Shown in pieces: positions 50,804-60,602 of a stretch of DNA of 64,000 nucleotides. Numbering within the stretch: position 1 is the stretch's first letter; each line of letters opens with the position of its first letter. The notes beneath the pieces were generated by a model. The model did no database searches, was not told where the DNA came from, and saw only the letters and a program-made list of their open reading frames with translations. Both the position numbers and the translations under genes were made by a program. Origin of the DNA: Bifidobacterium olomucense (GTDB lineage: Bacteria > Actinomycetota > Actinomycetes > Actinomycetales > Bifidobacteriaceae); contig NZ_JAAIIG010000002.1 of NCBI RefSeq assembly GCF_012932375.1, positions 124,001 to 188,000 on the forward strand, given 5' to 3'.

Positions 50804-53464
50804 TCAGGCTTCGGCGAGCGCCTCAACAGGCGGGGTGTTCGCGGCGCGGCGCGCGGGTAGGATGCTGGCCAGAAGGGCGGCCAACGCAGCCACGGCGAGG
50901 ACGGTGCCATTGATCTTCCATTCGAAAGGCATGGCGACGGTGCCGTAAAGGCTGAACACCATATAGGAGCCGAGCCATCCAAACAGGGTGCCGATGATGA
51001 CGCCGGCAAGTCCGGAGACGACGGCAAGTAGGAGCGCTTCCACGGCGAGGGATCGACGCAATTGGCCGCAGGTCATGCCGATAGCACGTAGGGTGGCGGA
51101 TTCGCGGGTGCGTTCGATGACGGACAGGCTGAGCGTATTGGCCACTCCGATGAGCGCGATGAGTACGGCGACGGCGATAAGGCCGACGAGCAGGGCCATC
51201 ATGGCGTTGATGGCGGTATCCCACATGTTGCGCTCGGCGATGGGCCCGGTGACGTTAGCGTCAGGGATGGCATTCAAGGCTTCGCGCACACCGTCGATGA
51301 TGCCGCCAACACCGTTGTGGTTGGCGTCGGGGTTGGCGGTCATCAGAAGGATGCGCCCCTGTTCGGTCAGGTCGCCGTCAGTAAAGTGACTAACCGTGAC
51401 GAAGGCGACGGCGTCATAGGTGGAGGAGACGCGACGGTAATCGGCTTGGATAACGGTGTAGTTTGGTCCGGACGTGCCTGTGGCCGCGGTGGTGTCGGTG
51501 TCGGTAGCCGCGGTGCTCTCGTCGGCGGTGAAATCGGCTGTGTGAGTACGGTCGAAATCGATGTCAGCGCCGCTCAAGGCACGTCGGGGCATAAGGACAT
51601 CGCGGTCTGTCAGGGTGATGCCGGTCAAGTCGGCGTGCATGACCTTCGAGAGACTGTCAAGGTCAGGGATGCCGACGAGCAGGACGCTGAGATCATGACC
51701 TTGGTCGTCGGTGAGGTGATGCAGGGCGGTTGGCGCGTCAAGTACACGTTCGACGCCCTGAACATGGCGCACTTGGCTGGTCTGCTCTTCAGTCATGCCG
51801 GTACCGGTGGCGATCATGTCTACGCTGTAGCGGGTGGAAAGTGCGTTGGCCATGGTGGTTTTAGCGCTGGCAGCACCGGTGGCGATGGTGGAGACGAGTG
51901 TGACACCGATGAGGAGTGCGGCACCGGTGGCGGCGACCCTACGTGGGTTCTTTTGGACGTTGGCGTGAGCAATGACGGCGCTGGGCCCGGTTTTGGCGGC
52001 AAGCATGCCGGCACCGCGCATGAGCGCTGGCATCCAGTAGACGGCAGAGACGACGAGTGCGATGAACGTAAGCGCGCATCCGCCCATAGTGGCGAGCAGG
52101 AGCGCAGGATAATGATCGTCGCTCAGGGATTCATGCCCGATGGCGGACAGGTGCATCTGCCATGCGCCGAACGCGCATAGCGCAATGCCGATGACGAACA
52201 TGAGGATGGAAAGTATGGCGCGCATATGTCCGCGACGGGCGGTCTCAGTCAGTTCAATGGGGCGCAGCGCTTCGAGCGGGGTGACGACGGTGGCGGCGCG
52301 CGCGGGGCCGAGGGAAGCGATGACGGTCATGAGCAGGCCGAAAGCGACGGGTACGGCGACGACGGGCCAGGTAATGATGAGACGCATGGACACGCCGGTG
52401 GTTTTCATGACACCGGTAGCGCACAGTAGGGCCATGAGCCCGATGCCAAGCGCGACGCCGAGCAAGGATGCGATGAGGCCAAGGATTCCGGCTTCGCATA
52501 AGACGGAAGCGTGCAGTTGACGACGGTCGGCACCGATGGTGCGCAGAAGGGCGAGCACGCGTCGACGTTGAGCGACAAGCACTTGGAACGTATTGGCGAT
52601 GACAAGCGCGGCGACGAGCAGGGCAAGCACGCCGAAGCTCATGAGAAACGTAGTGACGACGCTGGTGCCGTTGGCACTGAGGGATTCCACGGCGAGCCGG
52701 TCGGCCTCGCTGCGGTCCACAAGCCGACTGTATCGGGGCAGGAGACGGTCGATGGCGGCCGTGTCGGCTCGGGTGTCGAGGTCAAGGTAGACGGAGGTGG
52801 CGTTGACCTGATTGAAGTCGGCGACACCGTTGACCGAAGCCATGAGATCGTCGGAAAGGATGGCGGCACCACCGTCATATGCGTAAGCACCGTTGGGGTC
52901 ATCGGTCAGGCCCGTCACACGCGCTTCGACATCTTCAACGGAATCCTGACTTCCAGCGGCATTCCAGCGAGAGGCGACTCGCACCGTATCCCCCACACGC
53001 AGGCCGAGCTGTTCGGCAATACCTTCAGGCAGGGCAATCTCACGGTTATCGGCGGGCCGGTCACCATGCGTGACAGTCACAGGCAGCAGTTTCGCCTCAC
53101 CCGTGTTGATGGCGTAACTGGTGGCGTGACGGGTGCCGTTAGACAAGCGGATATTGGCGGCGGTGATGGCACGCACACCTTTAACGCCTTCGATAGCGCG
53201 CATACGGTCGAGATGATAGTCGGCTACGGTACGTGAATATGCTTCGCTGGTCTGCGCGTCGGTGGGGTGTTCGGGTAGGTCAGACAGGACCATCGCGTCC
53301 GCGCCGGCATAGATGGAGGTCTGCTGACGGATGAGGGAGTCGTTCATGGCGTTGCCGAACAGGAATGTGGAGGCGATGAACGCAGTGCCGATGAGCACGG
53401 CGATGCCGGCCGGAATGAGCATCCGGACGTTTTTCTTCATGAGATTCAATGTGCTGGAAAACAT
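50804..53464 (-). CDS. ABC transporter permease, FtsX/MacB type
   Basis: The 886-residue product has an N-terminal membrane helix (about 14-36), a large extracellular domain, and two FtsX-type membrane blocks: about 270-440 (VLALLVAALVIANTFQVLVAQRR, with RRVLALLRTIGA) and the C-terminal 120 residues (IALIGVANTLSLSVIERTRESATLRAIGMT). Such double permeases export lipids or peptides or support envelope processes. It starts 19 bases after the stop of the ATPase gene upstream, forming an operon. The substrate is unknown. Confidence 0.9.
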   Translation of the reverse strand: MFSSTLNLMKKNVRMLIPAGIAVLIGTAFIASTFLFGNAMNDSLIRQQTSIYAGADAMVLSDLPEHPTDAQTSEAYSRTVADYHLDRMRAIEGVKGVRAITAANIRLSNGTRHATSYAINTGEAKLLPVTVTHGDRPADNREIALPEGIAEQLGLRVGDTVRVASRWNAAGSQDSVEDVEARVTGLTDDPNGAYAYDGGAAILSDDLMASVNGVADFNQVNATSVYLDLDTRADTAAIDRLLPRYSRLVDRSEADRLAVESLSANGTSVVTTFLMSFGVLALLVAALVIANTFQVLVAQRRRVLALLRTIGADRRQLHASVLCEAGILGLIASLLGVALGIGLMALLCATGVMKTTGVSMRLIITWPVVAVPVAFGLLMTVIASLGPARAATVVTPLEALRPIELTETARRGHMRAILSILMFVIGIALCAFGAWQMHLSAIGHESLSDDHYPALLLATMGGCALTFIALVVSAVYWMPALMRGAGMLAAKTGPSAVIAHANVQKNPRRVAATGAALLIGVTLVSTIATGAASAKTTMANALSTRYSVDMIATGTGMTEEQTSQVRHVQGVERVLDAPTALHHLTDDQGHDLSVLLVGIPDLDSLSKVMHADLTGITLTDRDVLMPRRALSGADIDFDRTHTADFTADESTAATDTDTTAATGTSGPNYTVIQADYRRVSSTYDAVAFVTVSHFTDGDLTEQGRILLMTANPDANHNGVGGIIDGVREALNAIPDANVTGPIAERNMWDTAINAMMALLVGLIAVAVLIALIGVANTLSLSVIERTRESATLRAIGMTCGQLRRSLAVEALLLAVVSGLAGVIIGTLFGWLGSYMVFSLYGTVAMPFEWKINGTVLAVAALAALLASILPARRAANTPPVEALAEA

Positions 53465-53483
53465 GTGACTACGCTCCTGTATC

Positions 53484-54401
53484 TCAGCGCGAATGGCGGG
53501 CCACGGGTGCGGCGTGACGGGCACCGCCCGTCTCCTGCAGCACGTCATCGGTGATCGGCAGATGAACCGGCCCATTCACTCCAGCAAGTCGGGCGAGTTT
53601 ATCCGCGCGGGTGGAAGTGACGGCGGCACGTGTGGCACGCTCGCGTTCGGCCATCAGCAGATGGTTCATGGCTTCCACGGTAGGACGCGATTCGTCTGCC
53701 ACGATCCGTCCGTCCGCGAACACGATGGCGCGGTCCGCGTAGGAGGCGGCCACGGCATCATGAGTGACCATGACGATGGTCTGTCCCAGTTCATTGACCG
53801 AACGCTTGAGGAACCCAAGCACCTCAGCACTGGAGACGGAGTCAAGGTTGCCGGTGGGCTCGTCGGCGAAGACGAGTTTGGGTTTGGTGATCAGGGCGCG
53901 GGCGATGGCCACACGTTGTTGTTGTCCACCGGATAATTCGGTGGGACGGTGGTTCAGGCGCTGCTTGAGTCCCAACGTCTCCACGAGCAGGTCGAACCAT
54001 GCGCGGTCCGGCTTCTCACCGGCCAAGGTGAGCGGCATGAGGATGTTCTGCTCGGCGCTGAACATGGGCAGCAGATTGAAGCTCTGGAAAATGAAACCGA
54101 TCTTGTGACGGCGCAGCAAAGTGAGCTGCTTGTCGTTCATGCGGGTCAGGTCCGCGCCGTCGAAGAGGATATGACCGCCGGTAGCCGCATCAAGACCTGC
54201 GAGTGTGTGCATGAGCGTGGACTTGCCGGAGCCGGATGGCCCCATGATGGCGGTGAACCGTCCACGTTCGAAGCTGACGTTTACGCCACGCAAAGCGTGG
54301 ACGATGCTGGCTCCGGTGCCATAATCCTTGACCAAGTCAACGGCTTGGATGGCAGCACCACGCGATGCGATCACGGGTGCGGCTGAATTCTGTACGTTCA
54401 T
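53484..54401 (-). CDS. ABC transporter ATP-binding protein, LolD/MacB type
   Basis: The 305-residue product has Walker A GPSGSGKST, the Q-loop FQSFNLLP, signature LSGGQQQR, Walker B LVFADEPTG and the switch His in VTHDA. The C-terminal extension of about 70 residues beyond the usual 235 is Arg/Ala-rich and unrecognised. It powers the FtsX-type permease encoded next. The ATG at 54401 lies after GGAGAGAC. Confidence 0.92.
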   Translation of the reverse strand: MNVQNSAAPVIASRGAAIQAVDLVKDYGTGASIVHALRGVNVSFERGRFTAIMGPSGSGKSTLMHTLAGLDAATGGHILFDGADLTRMNDKQLTLLRRHKIGFIFQSFNLLPMFSAEQNILMPLTLAGEKPDRAWFDLLVETLGLKQRLNHRPTELSGGQQQRVAIARALITKPKLVFADEPTGNLDSVSSAEVLGFLKRSVNELGQTIVMVTHDAVAASYADRAIVFADGRIVADESRPTVEAMNHLLMAERERATRAAVTSTRADKLARLAGVNGPVHLPITDDVLQETGGARHAAPVARHSR

Positions 54402-54585
54402 GATGTCTCTCCATAATTGACCGAGCCTTATGCCCGGATGGTGATTCCAACTTATGAAGAAACGTGAGCGCGCCCCATCGTGCGCCAGACTGAATTGAAC
54501 GAGTTCTCGTCCAGCGCCCCTCATCCTTCAGGATGAGAGACGACAAGAAACAGAAAGCCCCGATTGTCTTCCCTTTCAGGATCGA

Positions 54586-54660
54586 GTTGTTCCGTGTTTT
54601 CGCGAATTTGTCTCGCTGAGCAGCGGTCAGCGAGACAAATTCGCGAAAACACGGAACAAC
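54586..54660. repeat. Perfect 34-bp inverted repeat
   Basis: The arms 54586-54619 and 54627-54660 are perfect complements (starting GTTGTTCCGTGTTTTCGCG) with a 7-base loop GCAGCGG. This is far longer than a usual terminator stem. It may be a MITE-like remnant or a strong bidirectional terminator. Confidence 0.8.
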
Positions 54661-54665
54661 GACAA

Positions 54666-54701
54666 GGAAGCCCGCGCTGCATGACGTCAGCGCGGGCTTC
54701 C
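54666..54701 (-). terminator. Terminator after O-acetylhomoserine sulfhydrylase gene
   Basis: GGAAGCCCGCGCTG and CAGCGCGGGCTTCC pair with an 8-base loop, about 115 bases beyond the stop at 54816. Confidence 0.75.
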
Positions 54702-54815
54702 TACTCCTTGGGTCAAGCTATCAGGTGGAAGGCACCCCATACGACTCGATGATTCGCAATGCACCCCATCAGCATCGCGCCCCTTCTCAGCGAGCCGTTA
54801 ACCTTCCCGCCAATT

Positions 54816-56129
54816 TCACTTGGCCAAGCCGGAAGCACGGACGGCCTCGAAGCCGCCCTTCAAGTCATCGAGGATGTCCTCGATGTTCTCGGTGCCGATG
54901 GACAGGCGGATGGTGCCCTGATGGATGCCCTGATCCTCCAGCTCTTCCAGGGTCTCCTGGGAGTGGGTGGTGGATGCCGGGTGGATGACCAGAGACTTCA
55001 CGTCAGCCACATTGGCGAGCAGGGAGAACAGGTGCAGGTTGTCGATGAAGACGCGAGCTGCGTCCTTGCCACCCTTGATGTCGAAGGTGAAGATGGAGCC
55101 GGCGCCGTTCGGGAAGTACTTCTCGTAGAGGGCGTGGTCGCGGCGGCCTTCGATGGACGGGTGGGAGACGGACTCGACTTCCGGCACGGTCTGCAGGTAT
55201 TCGACAACCTTTAGTGCGTTCTGGACGTGACGCTCAACGCGCAGGGACAGGGTTTCGGTGCCCTGCAGCAGCAGGAAGGCGGCGAACGGAGACAGGGTGG
55301 CACCGGTGTCGCGCAGCAGGATGGCGCGGATACGGGTCACGAATGCGGTGCCGCCCAGAGCCTCATAGAAGTTCAGGCCGTGGTAGGAGGGATCCGGTTC
55401 GGTCAGGGTCGGGAACTTGCCCGGCACTTCAGCCCAGTTGAAGTTACCGCCCTCGACGACGACGCCGCCAAGCGTGGTGCCGTGGCCGCCGATGAACTTG
55501 GTGGCGGATTCAACCACCACGTCCGCGCCGTGCTCCAGCGGGCGGAACAGGTACGGGGTGGCGAAGGTGTTGTCGACGATCACCGGCAGATGGTGCTTAT
55601 GCGCGATTGCGGAGATTGCCTCGAAGTCCGGCAGATCGGCGTTCGGGTTGCCGAAGGTCTCGAAATAGACGAGCTTGGTGTTTTCCTGAATGGCGTCCTC
55701 GAAGTTCTGCGGAACCTCCGGGTCGACGAAGGTGGTGGTGATGCCATCGCGCGGCAGGGTGTGCTTGAGCAGGTTGAAGGTACCGCCATAGATGTTCTTG
55801 GAGGAGACGATGTGGTCACCGGACTGGGTGATGTTGCGCACGGCATATTCGACGGCCGCTGCACCGGATGCGACGGCGATGCCTGCGGTACCACCTTCGA
55901 GGGCGGCGATGCGGTCTTCGAAAACACCCTGGGTGGAGTTGGTCAGACGGCCGTAGATGTTGCCCGGATCGGCAAGGCCGAAACGAGCCTCGGCGTGATC
56001 GAAGTTGTGGAAGACATAGGAAGTGGTGGCGTAGATCGGCACTGCGCGGGAGTCAGTGGCCGGATCGGCCTGCTCCTGGCCCACGTGCAGCTGCAGGGTT
56101 TCAAAACGGTACTTCTTGTTCTCGGCCAT
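54816..56129 (-). CDS. metY: O-acetylhomoserine sulfhydrylase (PLP-dependent)
   Basis: The 437-residue product belongs to the Cys/Met metabolism PLP family: [20 protein letters not shown] near the start, the cofactor site [11 protein letters not shown] with the Schiff-base Lys, and HPASTTHSQ in the C-terminal domain. Length and sequence fit O-acetylhomoserine (thiol)-lyase, which makes homocysteine from O-acetylhomoserine and sulfide. The ATG at 56129 follows AAGGAG. It is transcribed away from the pyridoxal kinase gene, which supplies its cofactor. Confidence 0.9.
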   Translation of the reverse strand: MAENKKYRFETLQLHVGQEQADPATDSRAVPIYATTSYVFHNFDHAEARFGLADPGNIYGRLTNSTQGVFEDRIAALEGGTAGIAVASGAAAVEYAVRNITQSGDHIVSSKNIYGGTFNLLKHTLPRDGITTTFVDPEVPQNFEDAIQENTKLVYFETFGNPNADLPDFEAISAIAHKHHLPVIVDNTFATPYLFRPLEHGADVVVESATKFIGGHGTTLGGVVVEGGNFNWAEVPGKFPTLTEPDPSYHGLNFYEALGGTAFVTRIRAILLRDTGATLSPFAAFLLLQGTETLSLRVERHVQNALKVVEYLQTVPEVESVSHPSIEGRRDHALYEKYFPNGAGSIFTFDIKGGKDAARVFIDNLHLFSLLANVADVKSLVIHPASTTHSQETLEELEDQGIHQGTIRLSIGTENIEDILDDLKGGFEAVRASGLAK

Positions 56130-56516
56130 GATGTGCTCCTTGCTGGTTGTGCTTGGTCGCGAGGTTCTTTTCCTTGCCACCCGCCTGCCGTGTTCGGCGG
56201 TTGGCGAGGTGTTGGTTATGAAGGTACGCGCGCGGCACCGCGCACCGCAAGCCACACGTTATCGGGGTTGCCTATAGACCCTTATAACACGTTGAGATCA
56301 TTGGGGTTTCACGAGGTTGTCATCGGCAAATACACAGCCGGAATCCATGCGACACGCCGACCGAAGATGCGGCCCGACAGTTTTGTGCGGCATGCGTTTG
56401 CAGTCCCGTGACCCGAAATGTGGATTGCGTTACATGGTCGATTCGTTGATTGGGCTACGCTCTGCACTGTTGCCTGTATTGGCACTTGGTTTGTCGATTG
56501 ATGATTGGAGTAGTTC
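56130..56516. other. Divergent promoter region
   Basis: It holds the upstream sequences of metY (minus) and the pyridoxal kinase gene (plus). TATAAGGGTCTATAGG-like sequence on the minus strand (about 56268-56287) could be the metY promoter. No riboswitch was recognised. Confidence 0.4.
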
Positions 56517-57389
56517 ATGGCTGACGTTACGTTGTACGATCGCGATCCGTTGTACATTCCTCGTGTGGCTGCCGTGCATGATATGTGCGGCTACGGCAAG
56601 TGTTCGCTGACCGCCGCGATCCCGATTCTCTCGGCAGCGGGTTGTGATGTGTGTCCGGTGCCGACCGCTCTGTTCTCGGCGCACACCAAGTACGAGGTGT
56701 TCACCTTCCACGACACCACTGACATCCTCTCCGGATACCTTGACGCATGGCAGAAAGAGGGCGTGGACCTGGACGGCGTGTACTCCGGCTTCCTGGGCTC
56801 CCCCGATCAGGTGGCAATTATCCAGCGCCTGTACCGCGAGTATCCGAAGGCTTTGCGTCTGGTGGATCCGGTGATGGGCGACGCCGGTCAGATGTATCCC
56901 ACGTACACGCCGGAGCTGTGTGAGGCGATGGGCGCGTTGGCGGACGGCGCTGACGTGCTGATGCCGAACCTCACCGAGGCCTCTATCCTTACCAAGCGTG
57001 ACTACCCTGGTCAGGATCTGGATGACGCCTCGGTGACCGATCTGCTCGATGCCCTGCTCAAGCTCGGCGCCAAGAACGTGGTGCTCAAGGGCATCGATCA
57101 TGGCGACGGCAAGATCGTGAACTATGTGGCCAGCGCCGAAACCGGCGCGGAGAACAAGATCGAGCTCGCGCATGACAAGCTGCCGTACATGATTCACGGC
57201 ACGGGCGACGCGTTCGCTTCTGCGCTGTGCGGTGCGGTGTTGGCCGGCAAGGGTCTGGCCGAGTCCGCTGAGATTGCCGGCGAATTCGTCCGTCACGCGA
57301 TGGAGAGCACCCGTCACCAGCCCAACTTCGAGGAGCGTGGTGTGAGCTTCGAACTGAACCTCGGCGAGCTTACCGCTCTGGTGAAGTAA
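56517..57389 (+). CDS. pdxY: Pyridoxal/pyridoxine kinase
   Basis: The 290-residue product has AAVHDMCGYGKCSLTAAIPIL at the start, the family signature DPVMGD, LMPNLTEA, and the C-terminal HGTGDAFASAL with the catalytic Asp. It phosphorylates vitamin B6 vitamers to give pyridoxal phosphate. A good site precedes the ATG at 56517. The symbol is by family; pdxK is equally possible. Confidence 0.9.
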   Translation: MADVTLYDRDPLYIPRVAAVHDMCGYGKCSLTAAIPILSAAGCDVCPVPTALFSAHTKYEVFTFHDTTDILSGYLDAWQKEGVDLDGVYSGFLGSPDQVAIIQRLYREYPKALRLVDPVMGDAGQMYPTYTPELCEAMGALADGADVLMPNLTEASILTKRDYPGQDLDDASVTDLLDALLKLGAKNVVLKGIDHGDGKIVNYVASAETGAENKIELAHDKLPYMIHGTGDAFASALCGAVLAGKGLAESAEIAGEFVRHAMESTRHQPNFEERGVSFELNLGELTALVK

Positions 57390-57525
57390 ACGAACAACAG
57401 TCGTACTTGCAAACTCCTTAGTTGAATCCTGCCGGCGATTCGCCCTGAATTGTTTTCAGACTACCGATCGGCTGGGGTTTATCTGGGGAGTTTTCTTATG
57501 CCGTGGGCACGTGCGCAATCACATT

Positions 57526-58689
57526 TCACCGGTTCTTGAAATATTTCAGCAGATGGTTTTCGCGTGTCAACAGCACCGCCACACATGCGCCCAACAATCC
57601 TCCGACGCCGGCCGCGACCGGCACACGAAACAGTGTGTTCATGAGGGCCCTGGCTTCATCTCCACGATTCTCAAGCCATACCAAGGCCAGCAATGGACTT
57701 GCCATTGCCATGCCAGCCGAAGTCCATGCCAGTGTTTCGGACTCGATCTGCGCCAACAATGCAGTTTTCGGTACGCCGCAATGCAGCGCCGACGCCATTT
57801 CCAGTTTGCGCATACGCGTAGCGCCGAAACCCAAAATCGACGCCACTGCGAGAGCAATCCACGGCACATAAGCGGTCAGCCTTGATTCAAACGACACTGC
57901 ACTGTCCAATTCGCTGCCTTTGGTGGTGTTGAGCTTGTGAATTTGCGGGCGCTCAGCTGTGGTTACGTTTGCGGTACCATCGCTGGCCAAGCGCAGCAAT
58001 GATTCGATGTTGTCGGTTTGCGGCCATGCACGCACCCAGCATTGGCCGAAAGCCACACTCGGGTCGGCCGGCACCGGGGTCAATACGGCATAGGAGAAGC
58101 CGGATTTTCTGCCGTCGTCCGGCCAGTCGAATACACCGGCGATATCGAGGATGCGCCCGTCCTTCAGCACCAACGACTGTCCGGATTGGACTTGAAATGG
58201 CTTCGCCACTTCACTGGATAGCAACGCGCCTCCCCCGTTCGGCGGCGCGCTCTCGGATTCTTGGAGTTCTCCATTCCTCCATTGTGTGCCGGTGGCGCTC
58301 AATATGAATACGTTGGCGGCACCTGGAGTGATCTCATACAACGGCACACTCGTGGAGGGCAGGGCCGCGAACGCCAGCTTGTTCTCGGATTGACGTACTG
58401 CCCCGGCCGCTTCGACCCCATCCAATGAGATGAGACGGTCACAGGCCGCGCCATCGATATGGTTGGGATATTCCAATATCCAGGTTGAGCCGCCTGATGC
58501 CACGTATTCATCGGTTTGCTTCTGTATTCCGGAGATGGTAAGCCAATCGGCACCGGCGAGCAACACAATCAGGCATGCAAGTCCTACTGCGAGCGCGCAC
58601 GCGTGACTGGTGCCGGTGATGAGGTCACGCCATGCCTCCCCCAGCATGCCGGCAAGACGCATGCGAGGCCGGTGGCTGGTTTCATTCAT
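57526..58689 (-). CDS. ABC transporter permease-like membrane protein
   Basis: The 387-residue product has an N-terminal membrane helix (about 31-55, ACALAVGLACLIVLLAGADW), an extracellular region of about 200 residues, and two or three hydrophobic segments in the last 120 residues (YVPWIALAVASILGFGA; VPVAAGVGGLLGACVAVLL). The layout is that of an FtsX/MacB-type permease, with low sequence similarity. It overlaps the ATPase gene by eight bases (ATGA type), so it is translated with it. It is the last gene of the minus-strand run starting at 63658. Confidence 0.75.
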   Translation of the reverse strand: MNETSHRPRMRLAGMLGEAWRDLITGTSHACALAVGLACLIVLLAGADWLTISGIQKQTDEYVASGGSTWILEYPNHIDGAACDRLISLDGVEAAGAVRQSENKLAFAALPSTSVPLYEITPGAANVFILSATGTQWRNGELQESESAPPNGGGALLSSEVAKPFQVQSGQSLVLKDGRILDIAGVFDWPDDGRKSGFSYAVLTPVPADPSVAFGQCWVRAWPQTDNIESLLRLASDGTANVTTAERPQIHKLNTTKGSELDSAVSFESRLTAYVPWIALAVASILGFGATRMRKLEMASALHCGVPKTALLAQIESETLAWTSAGMAMASPLLALVWLENRGDEARALMNTLFRVPVAAGVGGLLGACVAVLLTRENHLLKYFKNR

Positions 58690-59383
58690 GATGCTCACCG
58701 CCTTGTTCAATTGGCTCGGCATGCGCAGGATTTACGACAGTCTTGGCCACTTGTGCGGGATGGTCGCTCTGCCAGTCGCGCAAATCAATCAGGTCGGTGC
58801 AGGCATCGCGCGTGCGGGGATCATGGGTGGCTACCACCACGATGGCTCCACTCATTGAAAGATTGTGCAGATGTTCGTTGACCGTGGCGGCGGTGTTGAG
58901 GTCCAATTGTGCGGTCGGCTCATCAACCAGTAAAAGCCCGGCATGTGAGGCGACTCCACGAGCCAGCATCAGTCGTTGCGCCTCGCCGCCGGAGAGGTCG
59001 CGGAATGGTTTGCGCGCCAAAGCCGCCAAACCGAACCCTTCGAGCAGTTCCATTGCATGGGCTTCGGCCTCCCGCCGACGTTCTCCTCGCGCGATGAGGG
59101 GCAAGGCCACATGGTCGATGGCCGAACGTCTTGCCACACCATGAGGGTTCTGCAGCACCCAGCACACGCGCCCGCAATCGATGCGCTCCACCGAACCGGT
59201 GACCGGTGTGACCCATCCGGCGATGATGGACAGCAACGTGGATTTGCCGGAACCTGACGGTCCGGTCAGCGCGTATACATGCTTGGGCAGCAGCGTCATG
59301 GTCACATGCCGGAATAGCATGTCTTCGCCGGTACGGTCAAAACTGTGCCCTACGTCTGTGAGTATCACCTTGCGGGCGGCCAT
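58682..59383 (-). CDS. ABC transporter ATP-binding protein
   Basis: The 233-residue product has Walker A GPSGSGKST, a Q-loop VLQNPHG, signature LSGGEAQR, Walker B LLLVDEPTA and the switch His ATHDPR. It fits the LolD/MacB family. The ATG at 59383 follows AAGGCGG and starts two bases after the stop of the adaptor gene; a GTG at 59392 would overlap it. Together with the adaptor and the permease it forms an export pump. Confidence 0.9.
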   Translation of the reverse strand: MAARKVILTDVGHSFDRTGEDMLFRHVTMTLLPKHVYALTGPSGSGKSTLLSIIAGWVTPVTGSVERIDCGRVCWVLQNPHGVARRSAIDHVALPLIARGERRREAEAHAMELLEGFGLAALARKPFRDLSGGEAQRLMLARGVASHAGLLLVDEPTAQLDLNTAATVNEHLHNLSMSGAIVVVATHDPRTRDACTDLIDLRDWQSDHPAQVAKTVVNPAHAEPIEQGGEHHE

Positions 59384-59384
59384 G

Positions 59385-60572
59385 TCATGCACCGCCTTGG
59401 GCTGTGCAGTGTTCGTTGGTACGCGGCGTTACGTCCACATGGTCGAACGTCTGGTTTTCGCTTACGCTGACCATCGTCTTACCGAGCTGTGATGCGATGA
59501 TCGACACTTGCACGGGCGTCGCATCAACGCTGACGCAACCCGAGCCGGCAGCCGCATCATATACGGCGGAAGGCGGCACGCTGAGCGCGGTCAACGGCTG
59601 CTTCAATCTCCAGTCATAGGAGACGCTTAAGGTTTCGCCAGCGGAAGCGCCTGCGGCGCCCCCAGCCAAAGTACCACCGGAGGCCAGAGCACCGCCGGAA
59701 TCCGAACCAAGCGAAGCCATACGAAATGCCACGGAATTATTAATCGCCGTCAGCATTGCCGTATCCGTAAGCTCCTTGGCATCAGCCGGCACATCGAACG
59801 TCTGATCGCCGATGGTAATCACGCGCTCCCCCGCTACAAGATCTGCAGCGGCGGCAGGCAATGTGGCTTTGAGCGGGATTGCGGCCGTGGTGAACAGGTC
59901 CTGACCGGCCGTAACTTGCCGGCCTACGGCAATGGAGGTTTGTTTGACGGTCACCGAGTCGGCAGGCAACCATACAAACCAACTGGGGTCGATAGTCCAG
60001 CCGGTGTCACGGCTCAGCTGTCGTGCACCGACGGATTGCGCGAGCGCATTGTATGCGGTGATGGTATCCCAGGTCATCCAATCCGAGTCCGGCGCATTGT
60101 AGCCGAGCCTGCGCAGCGCGGCGTTGAGCCCTGCGGCGTCCGAGCCACGCATACCACTTTTGAGCTCACGGTACAGCGGCACATCGGTATGCAATGCCAT
60201 GACCGGCGTGGCATCGACATCGAATATCACCTGCCCGGATGCTATCGGAGAGCCCGCGCGCACGGCAATACCTGTGACGGTACCGGAAGTCGGTGAAGCG
60301 ACCGTTGAGGATTCTCCCAAACTCATGGTCAACGCGACCGAGCGCGAGTCGTCGAACTGGGTGACCGCCACTTTCACCGTACTGGCTTCGGTACTGGAAA
60401 CCAGTGAAGGCGGAATCTTGGAGCGGGTCAAGAGGAACCCTGCGCTCACGCCCATGGCAAGCATTACCAGCGCCAGCAATATCACAATGGAAATCGCCAC
60501 GCCATTGCGTGAGGCCCTACGTTCTTTACGGAATGCCACGGTTCTGGCTGCCGCCTTGCTTCCCTGAATCAT
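59385..60572 (-). CDS. Membrane-fusion (HlyD-like) adaptor with peptidoglycan-binding domain
   Basis: The 395-residue product has one membrane helix (about 24-48), a region with SGTVTGIAVRAGSPIASGQVIFDVD, the lipoyl/HlyD-type pattern, and a segment RGSDAAGLNAALRRLGYNA (about 140-158) typical of peptidoglycan-binding type 1 domains. Actinobacterial efflux adaptors often have this combination. A Gly/Ala-rich linker (about 295-315) precedes the last domain. It is 30 bases after the lipoprotein gene. Confidence 0.85.
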   Translation of the reverse strand: MIQGSKAAARTVAFRKERRASRNGVAISIVILLALVMLAMGVSAGFLLTRSKIPPSLVSSTEASTVKVAVTQFDDSRSVALTMSLGESSTVASPTSGTVTGIAVRAGSPIASGQVIFDVDATPVMALHTDVPLYRELKSGMRGSDAAGLNAALRRLGYNAPDSDWMTWDTITAYNALAQSVGARQLSRDTGWTIDPSWFVWLPADSVTVKQTSIAVGRQVTAGQDLFTTAAIPLKATLPAAAADLVAGERVITIGDQTFDVPADAKELTDTAMLTAINNSVAFRMASLGSDSGGALASGGTLAGGAAGASAGETLSVSYDWRLKQPLTALSVPPSAVYDAAAGSGCVSVDATPVQVSIIASQLGKTMVSVSENQTFDHVDVTPRTNEHCTAQGGA

Positions 60573-60602
60573 GGCGTTTGCTCCATTCGTTTGAGGTCAC
60601 TG

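Larger units (their letters stand above)
54402..54815. other. Intergenic stretch with two long stem-loops
   Basis: It holds the upstream region of the ABC ATPase gene, the 34-bp-arm hairpin (54586-54660) and a terminator (54666-54701). No ORF with a ribosome binding site. Confidence 0.7.
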
